Shown: positions 8,753-18,250 of the stretch, in pieces
How positions within the stretch are numbered: position 1 is the stretch's first letter
How the letters are laid out: each line of letters starts with the position of its first letter
Position numbers and translations under genes: made by a program
Notes under the pieces: generated by a model
Told to the model about the DNA's origin: nothing
The model's database searches: none
What the model saw: the letters and a program-made list of their open reading frames with translations, nothing else
Source of the DNA: JBBQZU01 sp041749535
Lineage (GTDB): Bacteria > Bacteroidota > Bacteroidia > Flavobacteriales_D > Cryomorphaceae
DNA length: 64,000 nucleotides
Direction: 5' to 3'
Assembly: GCA_041749535.1 (NCBI GenBank)
Contig: JBGTBE010000068.1
Span: 27,231 to 91,230 of the forward strand

Positions 8753-9886
8753 TCAAAGGTGCTTCAGGAGTAAATCGCAAATTTTTGTAGCTGCATCTCC
8801 ATCGCCATAGGGCGCAGCGCTCAGGGTTCCTTTAAAACCGCGTTGGGCTTCAACGGCATCCTTCAGTTCAGCGGTTCGGTTGCCAATGAGGCGCACAAAA
8901 CCTTGCTGTACCAATTCCACCCACTCTGTTTCTTCCCTGAGCACCACAGATGGGGTGCCGAAGTACGCGGCTTCCTTCTGCAAACCACCGCTGTCGGTAA
9001 TGACCACCGAAGCATTTTTGGCACACCAGAGAATATCACGGTAGCCGAGTGGTTCCACAATGCGCACTCCGGTTGGGGCGTACACAGCATCGAGTACCTC
9101 TGTGCTGCTTCCCAGCAGGTGACGGGTGCGCGGGTGCATGGGGAAAATGATGCTTTCGCCAAAGGATGCAGCCACGCGGCAGAGTGTGTTGAGCAGTGCT
9201 TCTACGCTCGCCTTGTCGGCAGTATTTGATGCGCGGTGCAAGGTGGCCAGCATGTATCTTTTTGCCGAAAGGTGAATGCCCTGAACCCTTCGCTCCTGCT
9301 CAGCACCGGAGGTGTAGTGCAAGGCATTGTCGTACATCACATCGCCCACATTGGCCACAAGGGGGTGGTTTATATGCGGGGGTTTTTCGCTTTCGCGGAA
9401 GCCTTCATTGCGCAAGTTCTGCACTGCGGTAGCGGTGGGGCAGAGCAGAAAAGTAGATGCATGGTCGCTGAGTACACGGTTTAGCTCTTCGGGCATGGTT
9501 TTATCGAAGCTGCGCATACCGGCCTCTACGTGCGCCACGGGAATGTGCATTTTGGCCGCAGCCAGCGCAGCAGCCACGGTACTGTTGGTATCTCCATAAA
9601 TAAGTACACAGTCGGGATTCTCCACTTCAAAGGTTTGCTCGAGGGCTGCCAGCATGGTGGCTGTCTGCGCACCGTGGCTGCCGGAGCCGGCTTCCAGATT
9701 GTAGAGCGGTTGTGAGATACCGAGTTCGGTAAAAAACTGTCCGCTCATGGCCGCATCGTAATGCTGACCGGTGTGGACAATGATTTCGGTGATGTGATTT
9801 TTATATTTCCCGGCCGCAGCCCTTGCTATGGCAGCGGCTTTAATAATTTGGGGTCGGGCACCCACTACGGTAATAATTTTCAGCAT
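8753..9886 (-). CDS. wecB: UDP-N-acetylglucosamine 2-epimerase (non-hydrolysing)
   Basis: Interconverts UDP-GlcNAc and UDP-ManNAc for surface polysaccharide synthesis. The 377-residue protein has the GT-B-like epimerase fold with VGARPQIIKAAA at the N-terminus, HTGQHYD, the HVEAGMRSFD motif with catalytic Asp/Glu residues, HRASN, and the ITDSGGLQKEA block that binds UDP near the C-terminus. It lies between radC (upstream, 7 bases) and the deacetylase-like gene (downstream, 1 base) on the same strand. Confidence 0.95.
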   Translation of the reverse strand: MLKIITVVGARPQIIKAAAIARAAAGKYKNHITEIIVHTGQHYDAAMSGQFFTELGISQPLYNLEAGSGSHGAQTATMLAALEQTFEVENPDCVLIYGDTNSTVAAALAAAKMHIPVAHVEAGMRSFDKTMPEELNRVLSDHASTFLLCPTATAVQNLRNEGFRESEKPPHINHPLVANVGDVMYDNALHYTSGAEQERRVQGIHLSAKRYMLATLHRASNTADKASVEALLNTLCRVAASFGESIIFPMHPRTRHLLGSSTEVLDAVYAPTGVRIVEPLGYRDILWCAKNASVVITDSGGLQKEAAYFGTPSVVLREETEWVELVQQGFVRLIGNRTAELKDAVEAQRGFKGTLSAAPYGDGDAATKICDLLLKHL

Positions 9887-9893
9887 ACTTTTT

Positions 9894-10592
9894 TCATATC
9901 AGGCCCTCATCGGCAAAGCTGAAGTAGCCCTGGTCGGTAAAGATAATATGATCGTACACTTTTATATCGAGCAGCTGTCCGGCTGCCTTCAGTTTCCTGG
10001 TGAGTTCAAGGTCTGCATCGCTGGGCTTCAGGTTGCCGCTGGGGTGGTTGTGGCAGAGTATCACGCCGGATGCGAGTTGCTCAATGGCATGTTTGAATAT
10101 AAGGCGTGCGTCCACCACTGTGCCCGATATACCTCCCCGGCTTATGCATACCTTTTCCTTCACCTGGTTGGATCGGCTGAGTATGAGAATCCAGAATTCC
10201 TCATGGTCGAGGTCAGCGAGTTTTGAGTTCAGTAGTTCATAGGCATCCCGGCTTGAAGAGATTTTCGGCTTCACTCCCACTTCTTCTTCGCGGCGGCGGC
10301 GGCCCAATTCCAGTGCAGCTACAATGCTGATGGCTTTGGCTTCACCAATGCCTTTGAATTTGCAAAGATCGGCCACTTGCAGTCGGGCTAGATCGTTCAG
10401 GCGGTTGCCGGTGCTGGAGAGGATGTGCTTTGCCAGATCCACAGCGCTGAGTTCACGGGAGCCCGAGCCTAAAAGTATGGCTATAAGCTCAGCATCACTC
10501 AGTGCGCTGCGCCCTTTGAGCAGCAGCTTCTCCCGGGGACGGTCGTCTTCGGCCCAGGTTTTGATTCCGGTGGATTCGGGGAGGGGTTTCAT
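9894..10592 (-). CDS. radC: RadC family JAB1/MPN-domain protein
   Basis: A 232-residue full-length RadC: an N-terminal helix-hairpin-helix region (about 65-95, KFKGIGEAKA) and a C-terminal JAMM metalloprotease-like domain with H181-x-H183 and S191-x-x-D194 (within HNHPSGNLKPSDAD). The metal ligands are intact. The old name DNA repair protein RadC is not well supported by experiment; the true role is unknown. It is the first gene of the radC-wecB-deacetylase run, read away from the T9SS gene at 10735. Confidence 0.93.
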   Translation of the reverse strand: MKPLPESTGIKTWAEDDRPREKLLLKGRSALSDAELIAILLGSGSRELSAVDLAKHILSSTGNRLNDLARLQVADLCKFKGIGEAKAISIVAALELGRRRREEEVGVKPKISSSRDAYELLNSKLADLDHEEFWILILSRSNQVKEKVCISRGGISGTVVDARLIFKHAIEQLASGVILCHNHPSGNLKPSDADLELTRKLKAAGQLLDIKVYDHIIFTDQGYFSFADEGLI

Positions 10593-10734
10593 GCCAGATC
10601 GGGATTTAGAGCTAAAAATATGTGCGGCAGTGCAGAGTTAAGATTTTTCCGCTACATTTCATGGTCGAACCACTATTGATTTGTGGTGAACGCAGCAACA
10701 GATAACCTATGAACAAAAAAAACTCAGACCAGAT

Positions 10735-11676
10735 ATGAATTTATTGGACCGAGCTAAAGGTGTCTCTCTCACCATATTCCTGGCGATATACTCTTTTGGT
10801 ATTTCGAACGCCCAGGATTTTGATTGGTTTTCGACCGGAAGCACGTGGACCTATGTTTACCAGCCCGTATTCGGACCTGATCTTTATCAGAGTGTACTAA
10901 GCATTACAGAGCAGACCCAACTGAATGGAATTGATTGCTCGAAGATGGAGACAGAAACATCAGGTGATGGCGTTTTATTCGAGTGTATGCCATTTGCCCC
11001 TGCTTTCTACTTTCTACAGCGCAATGATTCCGTTTTTTTTGCTTCCGATATGCATCCCTACTTCCGGCTGGGTATCGATTTCAATGCTGAAGTCGGGCAA
11101 CATTGGTTTATTCTGGTGGATGGCCTGAATGGCCTTGATTCCATTCACGCGGAGGTCATCGCGCGTGAACAGGTTGTAATAGAAGGAAATAATCTGGTGC
11201 AGCTATCGATCAACCTGAGCAATGCCAATCCTGATGAAGGTATATTGGAGTTTCAGAATCCTGTAATCGCAATTGAAAAGATTGGGGCTATCAATTTCTT
11301 TTTTATGCCTTTCGGAAAATATGCGGCTTGCGATGTTACAACTTCTGAACAATTGCAATGCTTCTCTTCCGATGGATTTCAATATGTTGCTCCTGGCTTT
11401 GCTTCTTGCACAGTAGGCCTTGGGTCCATTGCTCATTCAAGTAACGAACTTCGGCTCTACCCCAATCCAACATCCACGATGTTAACTCTCCACCTCCCGG
11501 GCCATGCCCTCACCCATGCCACTCTGCAAGACATGCAGGGCCGCGAGGTGCTCTCCGTGCCTTTGTCGCCAGGTGAACCTCTGGTAGACGTGCGCCATTT
11601 GCCGAAAGGCATGTACCTGCTCAGGGCTACTGAAACGGGAGGTGGGGTGTTTATGAGGAAACTTGTGGTGGAATAA
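10735..11676 (+). CDS. Secreted protein with T9SS type A sorting domain
   Basis: A 313-residue protein with a signal peptide (about 1-26, ending in ISNAQ), a unique middle region (27-235) I cannot assign, and a C-terminal T9SS sorting domain (about 240-313). The latter begins ELRLYPNPTSTMLTL, contains LQDMQGREV and ends with LPKGMYLLRATETGG and a basic strand. The YPNP and G-MYLLR patterns are diagnostic. The product should cross the outer membrane by type IX secretion and be cleaved or anchored. It stands alone and is divergent from radC. Confidence 0.85.
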   Translation: MNLLDRAKGVSLTIFLAIYSFGISNAQDFDWFSTGSTWTYVYQPVFGPDLYQSVLSITEQTQLNGIDCSKMETETSGDGVLFECMPFAPAFYFLQRNDSVFFASDMHPYFRLGIDFNAEVGQHWFILVDGLNGLDSIHAEVIAREQVVIEGNNLVQLSINLSNANPDEGILEFQNPVIAIEKIGAINFFFMPFGKYAACDVTTSEQLQCFSSDGFQYVAPGFASCTVGLGSIAHSSNELRLYPNPTSTMLTLHLPGHALTHATLQDMQGREVLSVPLSPGEPLVDVRHLPKGMYLLRATETGGGVFMRKLVVE

Positions 11677-11740
11677 TTGATGAACTGGTAGAAATACCCA
11701 CCTCAGAAAAAATGCACACCCCAAAAATCCCCATAACAAA

Positions 11741-11768
11741 AAAACCCACTGCAACTGCAATGGGTTTT
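11741..11768. terminator. Bidirectional intrinsic terminator between T9SS gene and rpsT
   Basis: Inverted repeat AAAACCCA / TGGGTTTT with an inner TGC/GCA pairing and a four-base loop. A-rich and T-rich flanks on both sides let it work for both converging genes. Confidence 0.8.
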
Positions 11769-11790
11769 TGAATATATGGATGTAGGTGCC

Positions 11791-12048
11791 TTAGGCGCCT
11801 ATAGCGTGTACGTGTCGTGTAAGCTTTGACTTCAGGTTGCTCGCCTTGTTTTTGTGGATGATGTTCTTCTTGGCGAGTTTGTCCAACATGCTGATTACGC
11901 TCTTCAGAAGTACATCGGCTTCTTTGCGATCGGTCAGGCTGCGCAGGCGCTTCAGTGCGTTGCGGGTAGTTTTATGCTGGTAGCGGTTTATCACCCGGCG
12001 GGCGTTGTTCGCTCTGATTCTCTTAAGGGCTGATTTGTGGTTTGCCAT
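11791..12048 (-). CDS. rpsT: 30S ribosomal protein S20
   Basis: An 85-residue basic helical protein that binds 16S rRNA in the small subunit. MANHKSALKRIRANNARR is the family N-terminus, and the length is normal. It has its own promoter upstream (12083-12115) and a terminator downstream (11741-11768), so it is a single-gene unit. Confidence 0.97.
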   Translation of the reverse strand: MANHKSALKRIRANNARRVINRYQHKTTRNALKRLRSLTDRKEADVLLKSVISMLDKLAKKNIIHKNKASNLKSKLTRHVHAIGA

Positions 12049-12082
12049 AGTGTCTTAAATGCTGTATTCCAAAAATGGAGTG

Positions 12083-12115
12083 CAAATATAGGAATCTTTT
12101 CTTTTCGCGAAACAA
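12083..12115 (-). promoter_or_regulatory. Bacteroidota sigma-70 promoter of rpsT
   Basis: On the minus strand a TTG (-33 box, 12113-12115) is followed after 22 bases by TATATTTG (-7 box, 12083-12090), a perfect match to TAnnTTTG. The rpsT ATG is 35 bases further on. Confidence 0.7.
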
Positions 12116-12172
12116 TTTTTTCAATTGGAGTATCAGGCCACATTCTAGACCAAAGCTAAGTGCGATCTACCA

Positions 12173-13213
12173 TCAACTCTCCACAGCATACACCAGTACG
12201 GGCTGTCGCCTGTTTTTCATTTCTATTTCGCCCATTGGGGTACACATAAACGATTCCTTCACCTGTTGGAAGATGGTGTCTGAAATGAGAATCTGTCCCT
12301 TTGCTGCTGCGGCTTGCAGGCGGGAGGCCACGTTTACCGGATCGCCGATGACCGTGTAGTCGAGGCGGCGCAGTGCTGCAGAGCCTATGTTGCCCCACAC
12401 CATCTCACCGCTGTTTACTCCTATGGATACTTCCGGCTTGAAGCGGGATTCTCCTATGCCGAGGTCGGCGGCTTTTATGGCTTCGCGAATGGCCAGGCAG
12501 GCATCTAGCGCCCTGTCTGTATGAAAATCGCCTTTGAAGGTGGCCATTACGGCATCGCCAAGAAATTTATCTACGGTGCCATCCTGTGCTATGATTTCCT
12601 TTACGATGATGTCGAAATAGGCGTTGAGCATGCACACCACTTTGTCGGCAGGCTCGGTTTCGCTTATGGCGGTAAAACCGCAAATGTCAATAAAGGCAAC
12701 GCTGCCTTCCACGGTTTCATTCTCAAAAAAGGATGTTTCGGCCCCTTTCCCACCCATAAAGTTGAGCACCGTTTCGTCCACGTACATGCGCAGGATGTTG
12801 TTTTCTTTTACGGCTTGCAGGGTTCGTTTGATGGCTGCTACATGCTCAATGGTTTTTTCGATGGTAATTTCCAGGTCTTTGAAATCTATGGGTTTGGTGA
12901 TGAAGTCGAAGGCACCCCGGTTCATGGCGGTGCGTATATTCTCCATATCGCCGTATGCCGATACGATTACCGATTTGAGCAGGGAGTGCTGCTCATGCAG
13001 TTTGGTGAGCAGGGTGAGGCCATCCATCTCGGGCATGTTGATGTCGCTGAGCACCAGGTCCACATCGCTGTGTTCTATCAATTGCTCCAGCGCGTGCCTG
13101 CCATTTTCGGCAAAGATGAAATCGTATTCATTCTGCCTGATCTTTTGGCGAAAGCGCTGTTTGATCAGCACCTTCAAATCTTCTTCATCGTCTACAACGA
13201 GTATCTTGGTCAT
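12173..13213 (-). CDS. Response regulator with class III adenylate cyclase output domain
   Basis: 346 residues. The receiver (1-120) has acidic D8-D9, phospho-acceptor D57 in LSDINMPEMDG and K108 in FITKPID. A linker helix (120-150) leads to a class III cyclase (about 168-346) with both metal Asp residues (D176 in FIDICGF, D220 in FLGDAVMATF). The adenine-selecting pair K216 and D285 points to ATP rather than GTP, and N294 and R298 (NVASRL) stabilise the transition state. All catalytic residues are present, so phosphorylation should switch cAMP synthesis. It is the last gene of a kinase-receiver-cyclase operon, 12 bases after the preceding receiver. Confidence 0.9.
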   Translation of the reverse strand: MTKILVVDDEEDLKVLIKQRFRQKIRQNEYDFIFAENGRHALEQLIEHSDVDLVLSDINMPEMDGLTLLTKLHEQHSLLKSVIVSAYGDMENIRTAMNRGAFDFITKPIDFKDLEITIEKTIEHVAAIKRTLQAVKENNILRMYVDETVLNFMGGKGAETSFFENETVEGSVAFIDICGFTAISETEPADKVVCMLNAYFDIIVKEIIAQDGTVDKFLGDAVMATFKGDFHTDRALDACLAIREAIKAADLGIGESRFKPEVSIGVNSGEMVWGNIGSAALRRLDYTVIGDPVNVASRLQAAAAKGQILISDTIFQQVKESFMCTPMGEIEMKNRRQPVLVYAVES

Positions 13214-13225
13214 GCGGTGGGCAAT

Positions 13226-13600
13226 TTAGCCTTTAAGTTCTGCAATTTCCTTTTTCAGGGAATTAAAGTCAATGGGTTTGGTAAAAAATTCCTTTGCGCC
13301 GGAGCCAATGGCCTGCTTGTAATTTTCTGCATCGCCGTATGCGGATATCATACTCACATTGATCTTTGGGAAGCGTGATTTTACTTTTTCCAGCAGCTCA
13401 AGCCCGTTCATTCCGGGCATATTGATGTCGGAGAAAACGTACATCACTTCGGGTGGATCGGCTTCTTCGAGCAATGCCAGGGCTTCATCGCCAGAGAAGG
13501 CAAAGACCATTTCTACCTCATGGCTTTTTATTTCTTTTCTAAACTTTTGCCTGAAGAGCATTTCCATGTCTCTTTCATCGTCTACAATCAATATTTTCAT
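13226..13600 (-). CDS. Single-domain response regulator (receiver only)
   Basis: A 124-residue CheY-like protein with D7-D8, phospho-acceptor D58 in FSDINMPGMNG, S86 in SAYGD and K108 in FFTKPIDF. There is no output domain, so it may act as a phosphate shuttle or sink between the kinase upstream and the receiver-cyclase downstream. It is closely similar to the receiver of the neighbouring cyclase, including the SDINMP and KPIDF blocks, which suggests duplication. Its ATG overlaps the histidine-kinase stop by four bases. Confidence 0.92.
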   Translation of the reverse strand: MKILIVDDERDMEMLFRQKFRKEIKSHEVEMVFAFSGDEALALLEEADPPEVMYVFSDINMPGMNGLELLEKVKSRFPKINVSMISAYGDAENYKQAIGSGAKEFFTKPIDFNSLKKEIAELKG

Positions 13601-14961
13601 ACTGTCCTGGATTGTTTTAAAGGTAGGGTTATGATAAAATGGGTGCTTTCCCCTGCCTTGGTTTCAATGTTTATTGTACCCCCATGCGCTTTCACAATGT
13701 CGTGGGTAATGCTGAGACCAAGGCCCGTGCCTTCTGTTCCTTTCTTTGTGGTGAAGAAGGGTTGGAATATTTTGTCTTTTATTTCCTCAGTGATGCCCGG
13801 TCCGTTGTCTTTAATAGAAATCCTCACCTGCTCTTTTTCAAGCGCTGTAGAAACCGATAATTTTGGCAGGTAATCCCCTTCCCCATCAACTTCCCGGCTC
13901 TTTGTACTTTGTACTTCGTACATTTTCAGTTTCTCCCGCATGGCATCGAAGGCATTCTTGCAAAGGTTGAGCAGCACCCTGCTGAAATCTTCGGTGTTGA
14001 GCGAGACGGGTGGAAGGTGCGGATCGAGCTTTAGGTCGATCTTGCAGTTGATGGCCGTTTTGCCCGCGCGCATTCCGTGAAAAGCCAGGTTTACATATTC
14101 GCTGATAAGTTCGTTGAGGTTGGCAGGTTCCATAATGCCTGTGCCACCGCGTGAGTGCATAAGCATGGATTTTACGATGTTGTCTGCCCGGGTACCGTGC
14201 TGGTGTATTTTCTTCAGATTGGACTCCAGCTCATTGAGCAGGTCGCCCATGTCGGTGGTGTGGTCAGAGGCCGGTATTTTCGACATCTCGGTGCGCATCT
14301 CCTCCACATATTCCAGACTCAATTCTGCGAAATTGTTCACGAAATTCATGGGATTTTTGATCTCATGTGCAATGCCGGCGGCAAGTTGCCCCAGGCTGGC
14401 GAGCTTCTCCTGCACTATGAGTTGTTCTTGTGTGGAGCGCAACTTCTCCAGCGACGCGCGCAACTCGGCAGTGCGCTCCCGTACTTCCTGCTCCAGTTTT
14501 TCAGTTTTTTGCCGATTGTCCTTCACGTGAAAGGTATCATTCTCGCTCATGATCGGTGCGGAGCCGTGCCAATGAACCACCTTGTAAGCACCGTCTAAAA
14601 GTGTTACGCAAGTAGACAACCGGAGGCTGAACTTGAGCTGGTAGTCATCGGACTTTATATCGAGCAACACTTCACTAACAAATATTCCGGTGGCCCCCTC
14701 ATTCAAAATTCGTTCGAATACAGGCACGTGGTCGAAGGTGATTTGCGATTTGGCCATCTCATCCACCTGCCGGTCAATCAACTCAAAAAACTCCTTGCGG
14801 TTGGTTATTTTCTCATCGATGGTAGAGCCATAACCCATAATGTCATCCGGGATCAAACCTTCTCCTTCCTCCCGTTTAATTTCATTGAGGCAAAGCCTCA
14901 CGAACCGCATATTGGCATCGCGGAGCAAGCGGGTTTTTTCTTGCAGGGTGCTTTCAGGCAT
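13597..14961 (-). CDS. Soluble sensor histidine kinase with SnoaL-like N-terminal domain
   Basis: 454 residues without a membrane segment. The N-terminal 1-140 resembles a SnoaL/NTF2-like fold (inference from its alpha-beta pattern and the RLSTCVTLLDGAYKVVHWHG ending). A coiled coil (145-190) follows, then the dimerisation box with H199 in GIAHEIKNPMNF, and an HATPase domain with DNGPGI and GTGLGLSI. The kinase core is strikingly like that of the 1772-residue kinase at 20133-25451. It heads the operon kinase, receiver, receiver-cyclase, and so probably feeds cAMP signalling from a cytoplasmic cue. Confidence 0.9.
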   Translation of the reverse strand: MPESTLQEKTRLLRDANMRFVRLCLNEIKREEGEGLIPDDIMGYGSTIDEKITNRKEFFELIDRQVDEMAKSQITFDHVPVFERILNEGATGIFVSEVLLDIKSDDYQLKFSLRLSTCVTLLDGAYKVVHWHGSAPIMSENDTFHVKDNRQKTEKLEQEVRERTAELRASLEKLRSTQEQLIVQEKLASLGQLAAGIAHEIKNPMNFVNNFAELSLEYVEEMRTEMSKIPASDHTTDMGDLLNELESNLKKIHQHGTRADNIVKSMLMHSRGGTGIMEPANLNELISEYVNLAFHGMRAGKTAINCKIDLKLDPHLPPVSLNTEDFSRVLLNLCKNAFDAMREKLKMYEVQSTKSREVDGEGDYLPKLSVSTALEKEQVRISIKDNGPGITEEIKDKIFQPFFTTKKGTEGTGLGLSITHDIVKAHGGTINIETKAGESTHFIITLPLKQSRTV

Positions 14962-15308
14962 ACATGGTTATTTGGGTCATGAGGGGATTGGGCGCGTGAA
15001 TATCCGAATAAATCGATAGAAAATACATAGATAGGACACTTACTTGCGTGGGATAAACCTGGGTTGCTAAGGCTGGGCTCTGCTTATATCTTCAGCCCAT
15101 GATTGTACAAGCTTTACGGTTTGTTTATATAAGATTGCCCCCATGATTAAAGTATTCTTTTGCTTTTATCACTTACATTTTAAGGGAAGCAACTCATTCG
15201 AAGTGAAACGCTTACGGACCGGAAAAGCAGCAGTATAAATTACTACCGCACAGGCAAAATTATTGATTAACTTGCGTTCAATAGTTTAAAAAAAAATCAA
15301 CCACTTTT
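14962..15308. other. Divergent intergenic region, kinase operon / CotH gene
   Basis: No coding potential or RNA was recognised. It must hold the promoters of both flanking genes. TAACTTGCG near 15267-15275 resembles a -7 box for the CotH gene, about 35 bases before its ATG, but no good -33 element is visible. Confidence 0.35.
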
Positions 15309-17969
15309 ATGGGTCAAATGGTACATTCAACCGGGATATTGATATCCCGATATGCGTTCGTTCTAGTTCTGATCCTGCAAGGAACTACCATCATGGCCCA
15401 ATGTTGTGATTATAAATTGACCATGCATGACAGTTATGGTGACGGATGGAATGGTGCCGCGGTAGAAGTGTTCGTCAACGGCATTTCGGTTGGTGCTTAC
15501 AGCGCAGTCAATGATGGAAATACCGTGATTGTTACGGTTTGCAATGAGGACGTTTTGAGTTTAACTTATTCTTCCGGTGACTATGAAAACGAAAATTCAT
15601 ATTACCTGCAGGATGCTTCCTGGAATGTACTTTTTCAGGATGGTCCGACTCCTACCGTGGGAAATGTTTATTCAGGAATTGTGGTCTGTGTGGCGACGTG
15701 CTGCAATTATAAACTAACCATGCAAGATTCATATGGTGACGGATGGAATGGAGCAATGTTGGATGTGCTGGTCAATGGTATTTCTATAGGAACATATAGC
15801 GCAAGCAATTTGGGTAGTGTTGTTGACATTTCTGTCTGTAACAATGATGTTTTGAGTTTAACCTACACTTCTGGTGAATTTGAGTCTGATAATTCTTATT
15901 TCTTGCAAGATGCCTCATTAAATATACTTTTTCAGGATGGTCCTTCTCCGGCTGTGGGCGATGTTTATTCAGGAATTGTAAACTGCGATGCACCTGTGCT
16001 TGAAGGCCGTCATCCATGCGTAGCAATTCCATTAGATTCTTTTGATTGTAATTCAACCGACAACACTGGCTACCCCGGATCGACCTACACACCAAATTGC
16101 TCTTGGTTTCAAAGTGGTGATATTTGGTATGTAATTGAAATTCCTGCATCGGGGAGTTTGACCATCGAAACGCTGGCCGGAAGCATCAACGATACAGGTG
16201 TTGCTGCCTGGATCGGAAGTGACTGTACATCACTGAGCATCGTGGGTTGTGATGATGATACGGGCGATGGCTATTTATCATTCCTGCCTGTTTATGACCT
16301 CACACCTGGTGACCTGTTGTACATACAGGCATGGAAGTGGGGAGGTGGCGGAGGCTCATTTGAAATTTGTTTAACGCCTTTGGAAACCGTTTCCCTCGAA
16401 GGTTCCGAATTGCCAATAGTTGAGATCCATACCCTGGGACAGACAATTATAGAAAATACAAAGATTGACTGTTTGATGGACATTACATACAACGGTCCGG
16501 GAAACCTTACCTATGTGGATGATTCCCCTAATGTGTACAGCGGAAATATCGGAATAGAGATCCGCGGATTGACTTCGGCAAGCTACCCGCAAAAGCCATA
16601 CACCGTTGAAACACGCGATGCATTGGGCGAAAATAACAACGTTCCGATTTTGGGAATGCCTGCCGAAAATGATTGGGTATTAATTTCTAATTACAATGAT
16701 CGTTCATTGGTTAAAAACCTTCTGGCTTACAAGATTTTTGGTGAAATGGGCAATTACAGTCCGCGCGCCCAGCTGTGCGAAGTACTTTTAGATGGCTCAT
16801 ACAAAGGCATATACATGATCGGAGAAAAAATTAAACGCGATAACAACCGCGTGAATATTGCCACATTAAATCCCGATGAATTGACTGGAGATGATGTAAC
16901 CGGAGGCTACATTCTACAGCAAAACCAATGGAATGAAACCAATAGTTTTCAATCAAATTATTCGCCCATTGACCATCCGGATTTCGATGTTCATTTTGTT
17001 TACGAATCTCCAAATGCAGCAGATATTCAGCCCGAACAGAAAGTCTATATAGCCTCTTTCGTCGATTCGCTAGAAACTGCGCTTTACAGCGAGAATTTCG
17101 ATGATCCCGAGACAGGATACAGACGGTATATGGATGTTAAATCATTCATTGATTATTTTATTGTAAACGAATTGGCCAGAAATCAAGACGGTTTTAAAAA
17201 GAGTGTATTTTATCACAAAGACAAGTTTTCAAATGGCGGCAAACTGAATGCAGGTCCTGTTTGGGACTTTGACTGGGCCTGGAAAAACCTTGAAACCTGT
17301 ACTATTTTTCAGCAAACGGATGGTAGCGGTTGGGCACATGAAGTAAATGATTGTTTTACAGATATATATTCAACAGGCTGGTACATACGCATGCTGCAAG
17401 ACAGCACTTTTAGCAATGAACTACGCTGCACTTATGATGCATACAGACAAACGGTTCTGAACACTACTTATTTGTTTTCATACATAGACAGCATGGGCAT
17501 TTTGGTTCAGAATGCGCAAGAAAGACATTTTCAGAAATGGCCACTTTTGGGTGTTAGCGGTCCGGCCCCGGATTTCGGCCCACTGGCAGAAACATATTAC
17601 GCTGAATTAGATTCACTCAAAAGTTGGATTGGCAAAAGATTACAATGGTTGGACGAAAATATTGAAGGACTCTGTACGCCGGTAATAGTGGGTGTTTCTG
17701 AAGCCAATTTGTCTGGCTCACTTAAGTGCTACCCAAATCCGGCAAATGACTTTTTTACAGTTGAATATTATTTAACTTCAGCCAGTAACGTCTCTTTAAG
17801 ATTGTTTAATTCTATGGGGCAGCAGGTGCTGCAAACATCAAGAGGAATGCAAAGCCCCCGGAAGTATGCACTTAGACTCGAAACTGAAATGCTCACTCCT
17901 GGGTTTTATATTTTAAAATTTGAAAGTGGAGACGTTGTAGTAGCTGAGAAAATAGTGCTTTCTCGGTAG
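15309..17969 (+). CDS. Exported CotH-type kinase with T9SS sorting domain
   Basis: 886 residues: signal peptide (1-31, ending IMAQ); two tandem copies of a about 98-residue module opening with CC-[DN]-YKLTM and SYGDGWNG (about 32-130 and 131-228); a pre-peptidase-C-like region (about 235-365) ending in FEICL; a CotH kinase domain (about 370-800) with the GPVWDFDWAW block that carries the metal-binding DxD; and a T9SS sorting domain (about 812-886, with CYPNPANDFF and GFYILKFESG). CotH of Bacillus is a spore-coat protein kinase; here the domain should act outside the cell. Substrate unknown. It is monocistronic. Confidence 0.88.
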   Translation: MGQMVHSTGILISRYAFVLVLILQGTTIMAQCCDYKLTMHDSYGDGWNGAAVEVFVNGISVGAYSAVNDGNTVIVTVCNEDVLSLTYSSGDYENENSYYLQDASWNVLFQDGPTPTVGNVYSGIVVCVATCCNYKLTMQDSYGDGWNGAMLDVLVNGISIGTYSASNLGSVVDISVCNNDVLSLTYTSGEFESDNSYFLQDASLNILFQDGPSPAVGDVYSGIVNCDAPVLEGRHPCVAIPLDSFDCNSTDNTGYPGSTYTPNCSWFQSGDIWYVIEIPASGSLTIETLAGSINDTGVAAWIGSDCTSLSIVGCDDDTGDGYLSFLPVYDLTPGDLLYIQAWKWGGGGGSFEICLTPLETVSLEGSELPIVEIHTLGQTIIENTKIDCLMDITYNGPGNLTYVDDSPNVYSGNIGIEIRGLTSASYPQKPYTVETRDALGENNNVPILGMPAENDWVLISNYNDRSLVKNLLAYKIFGEMGNYSPRAQLCEVLLDGSYKGIYMIGEKIKRDNNRVNIATLNPDELTGDDVTGGYILQQNQWNETNSFQSNYSPIDHPDFDVHFVYESPNAADIQPEQKVYIASFVDSLETALYSENFDDPETGYRRYMDVKSFIDYFIVNELARNQDGFKKSVFYHKDKFSNGGKLNAGPVWDFDWAWKNLETCTIFQQTDGSGWAHEVNDCFTDIYSTGWYIRMLQDSTFSNELRCTYDAYRQTVLNTTYLFSYIDSMGILVQNAQERHFQKWPLLGVSGPAPDFGPLAETYYAELDSLKSWIGKRLQWLDENIEGLCTPVIVGVSEANLSGSLKCYPNPANDFFTVEYYLTSASNVSLRLFNSMGQQVLQTSRGMQSPRKYALRLETEMLTPGFYILKFESGDVVVAEKIVLSR

Positions 17970-18250
17970 GTGTTTTTGGTTTTGATGTTGGTTGTCATTT
18001 CACGGTGCTCCTTGTCTTCTCAAATTATCATCATTTTGAGCTTATACCGAAGTCTGTCGAACCGGCAAGCCTGAGATTGGTTGGGCATTTAAAAGAAATT
18101 TCCCGAAGGCCAACACAAATTTTTATCAATTGTGCAGGCTTTTATTTTACCCCAACACCTGCTATTTCTCTTTCACAATTTTGAGTTCAGATTGCTATTT
18201 GGACCTGCACCAAATATATTGGAACAAAAAAAACTTTGCAGGAAGCAGCC

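Noticed and set aside
12521..13378. 285-codon plus-strand frame opposite the response regulators
   Set aside because: Mirror of two clear receiver domains; low-quality translation that crosses the gene boundary.
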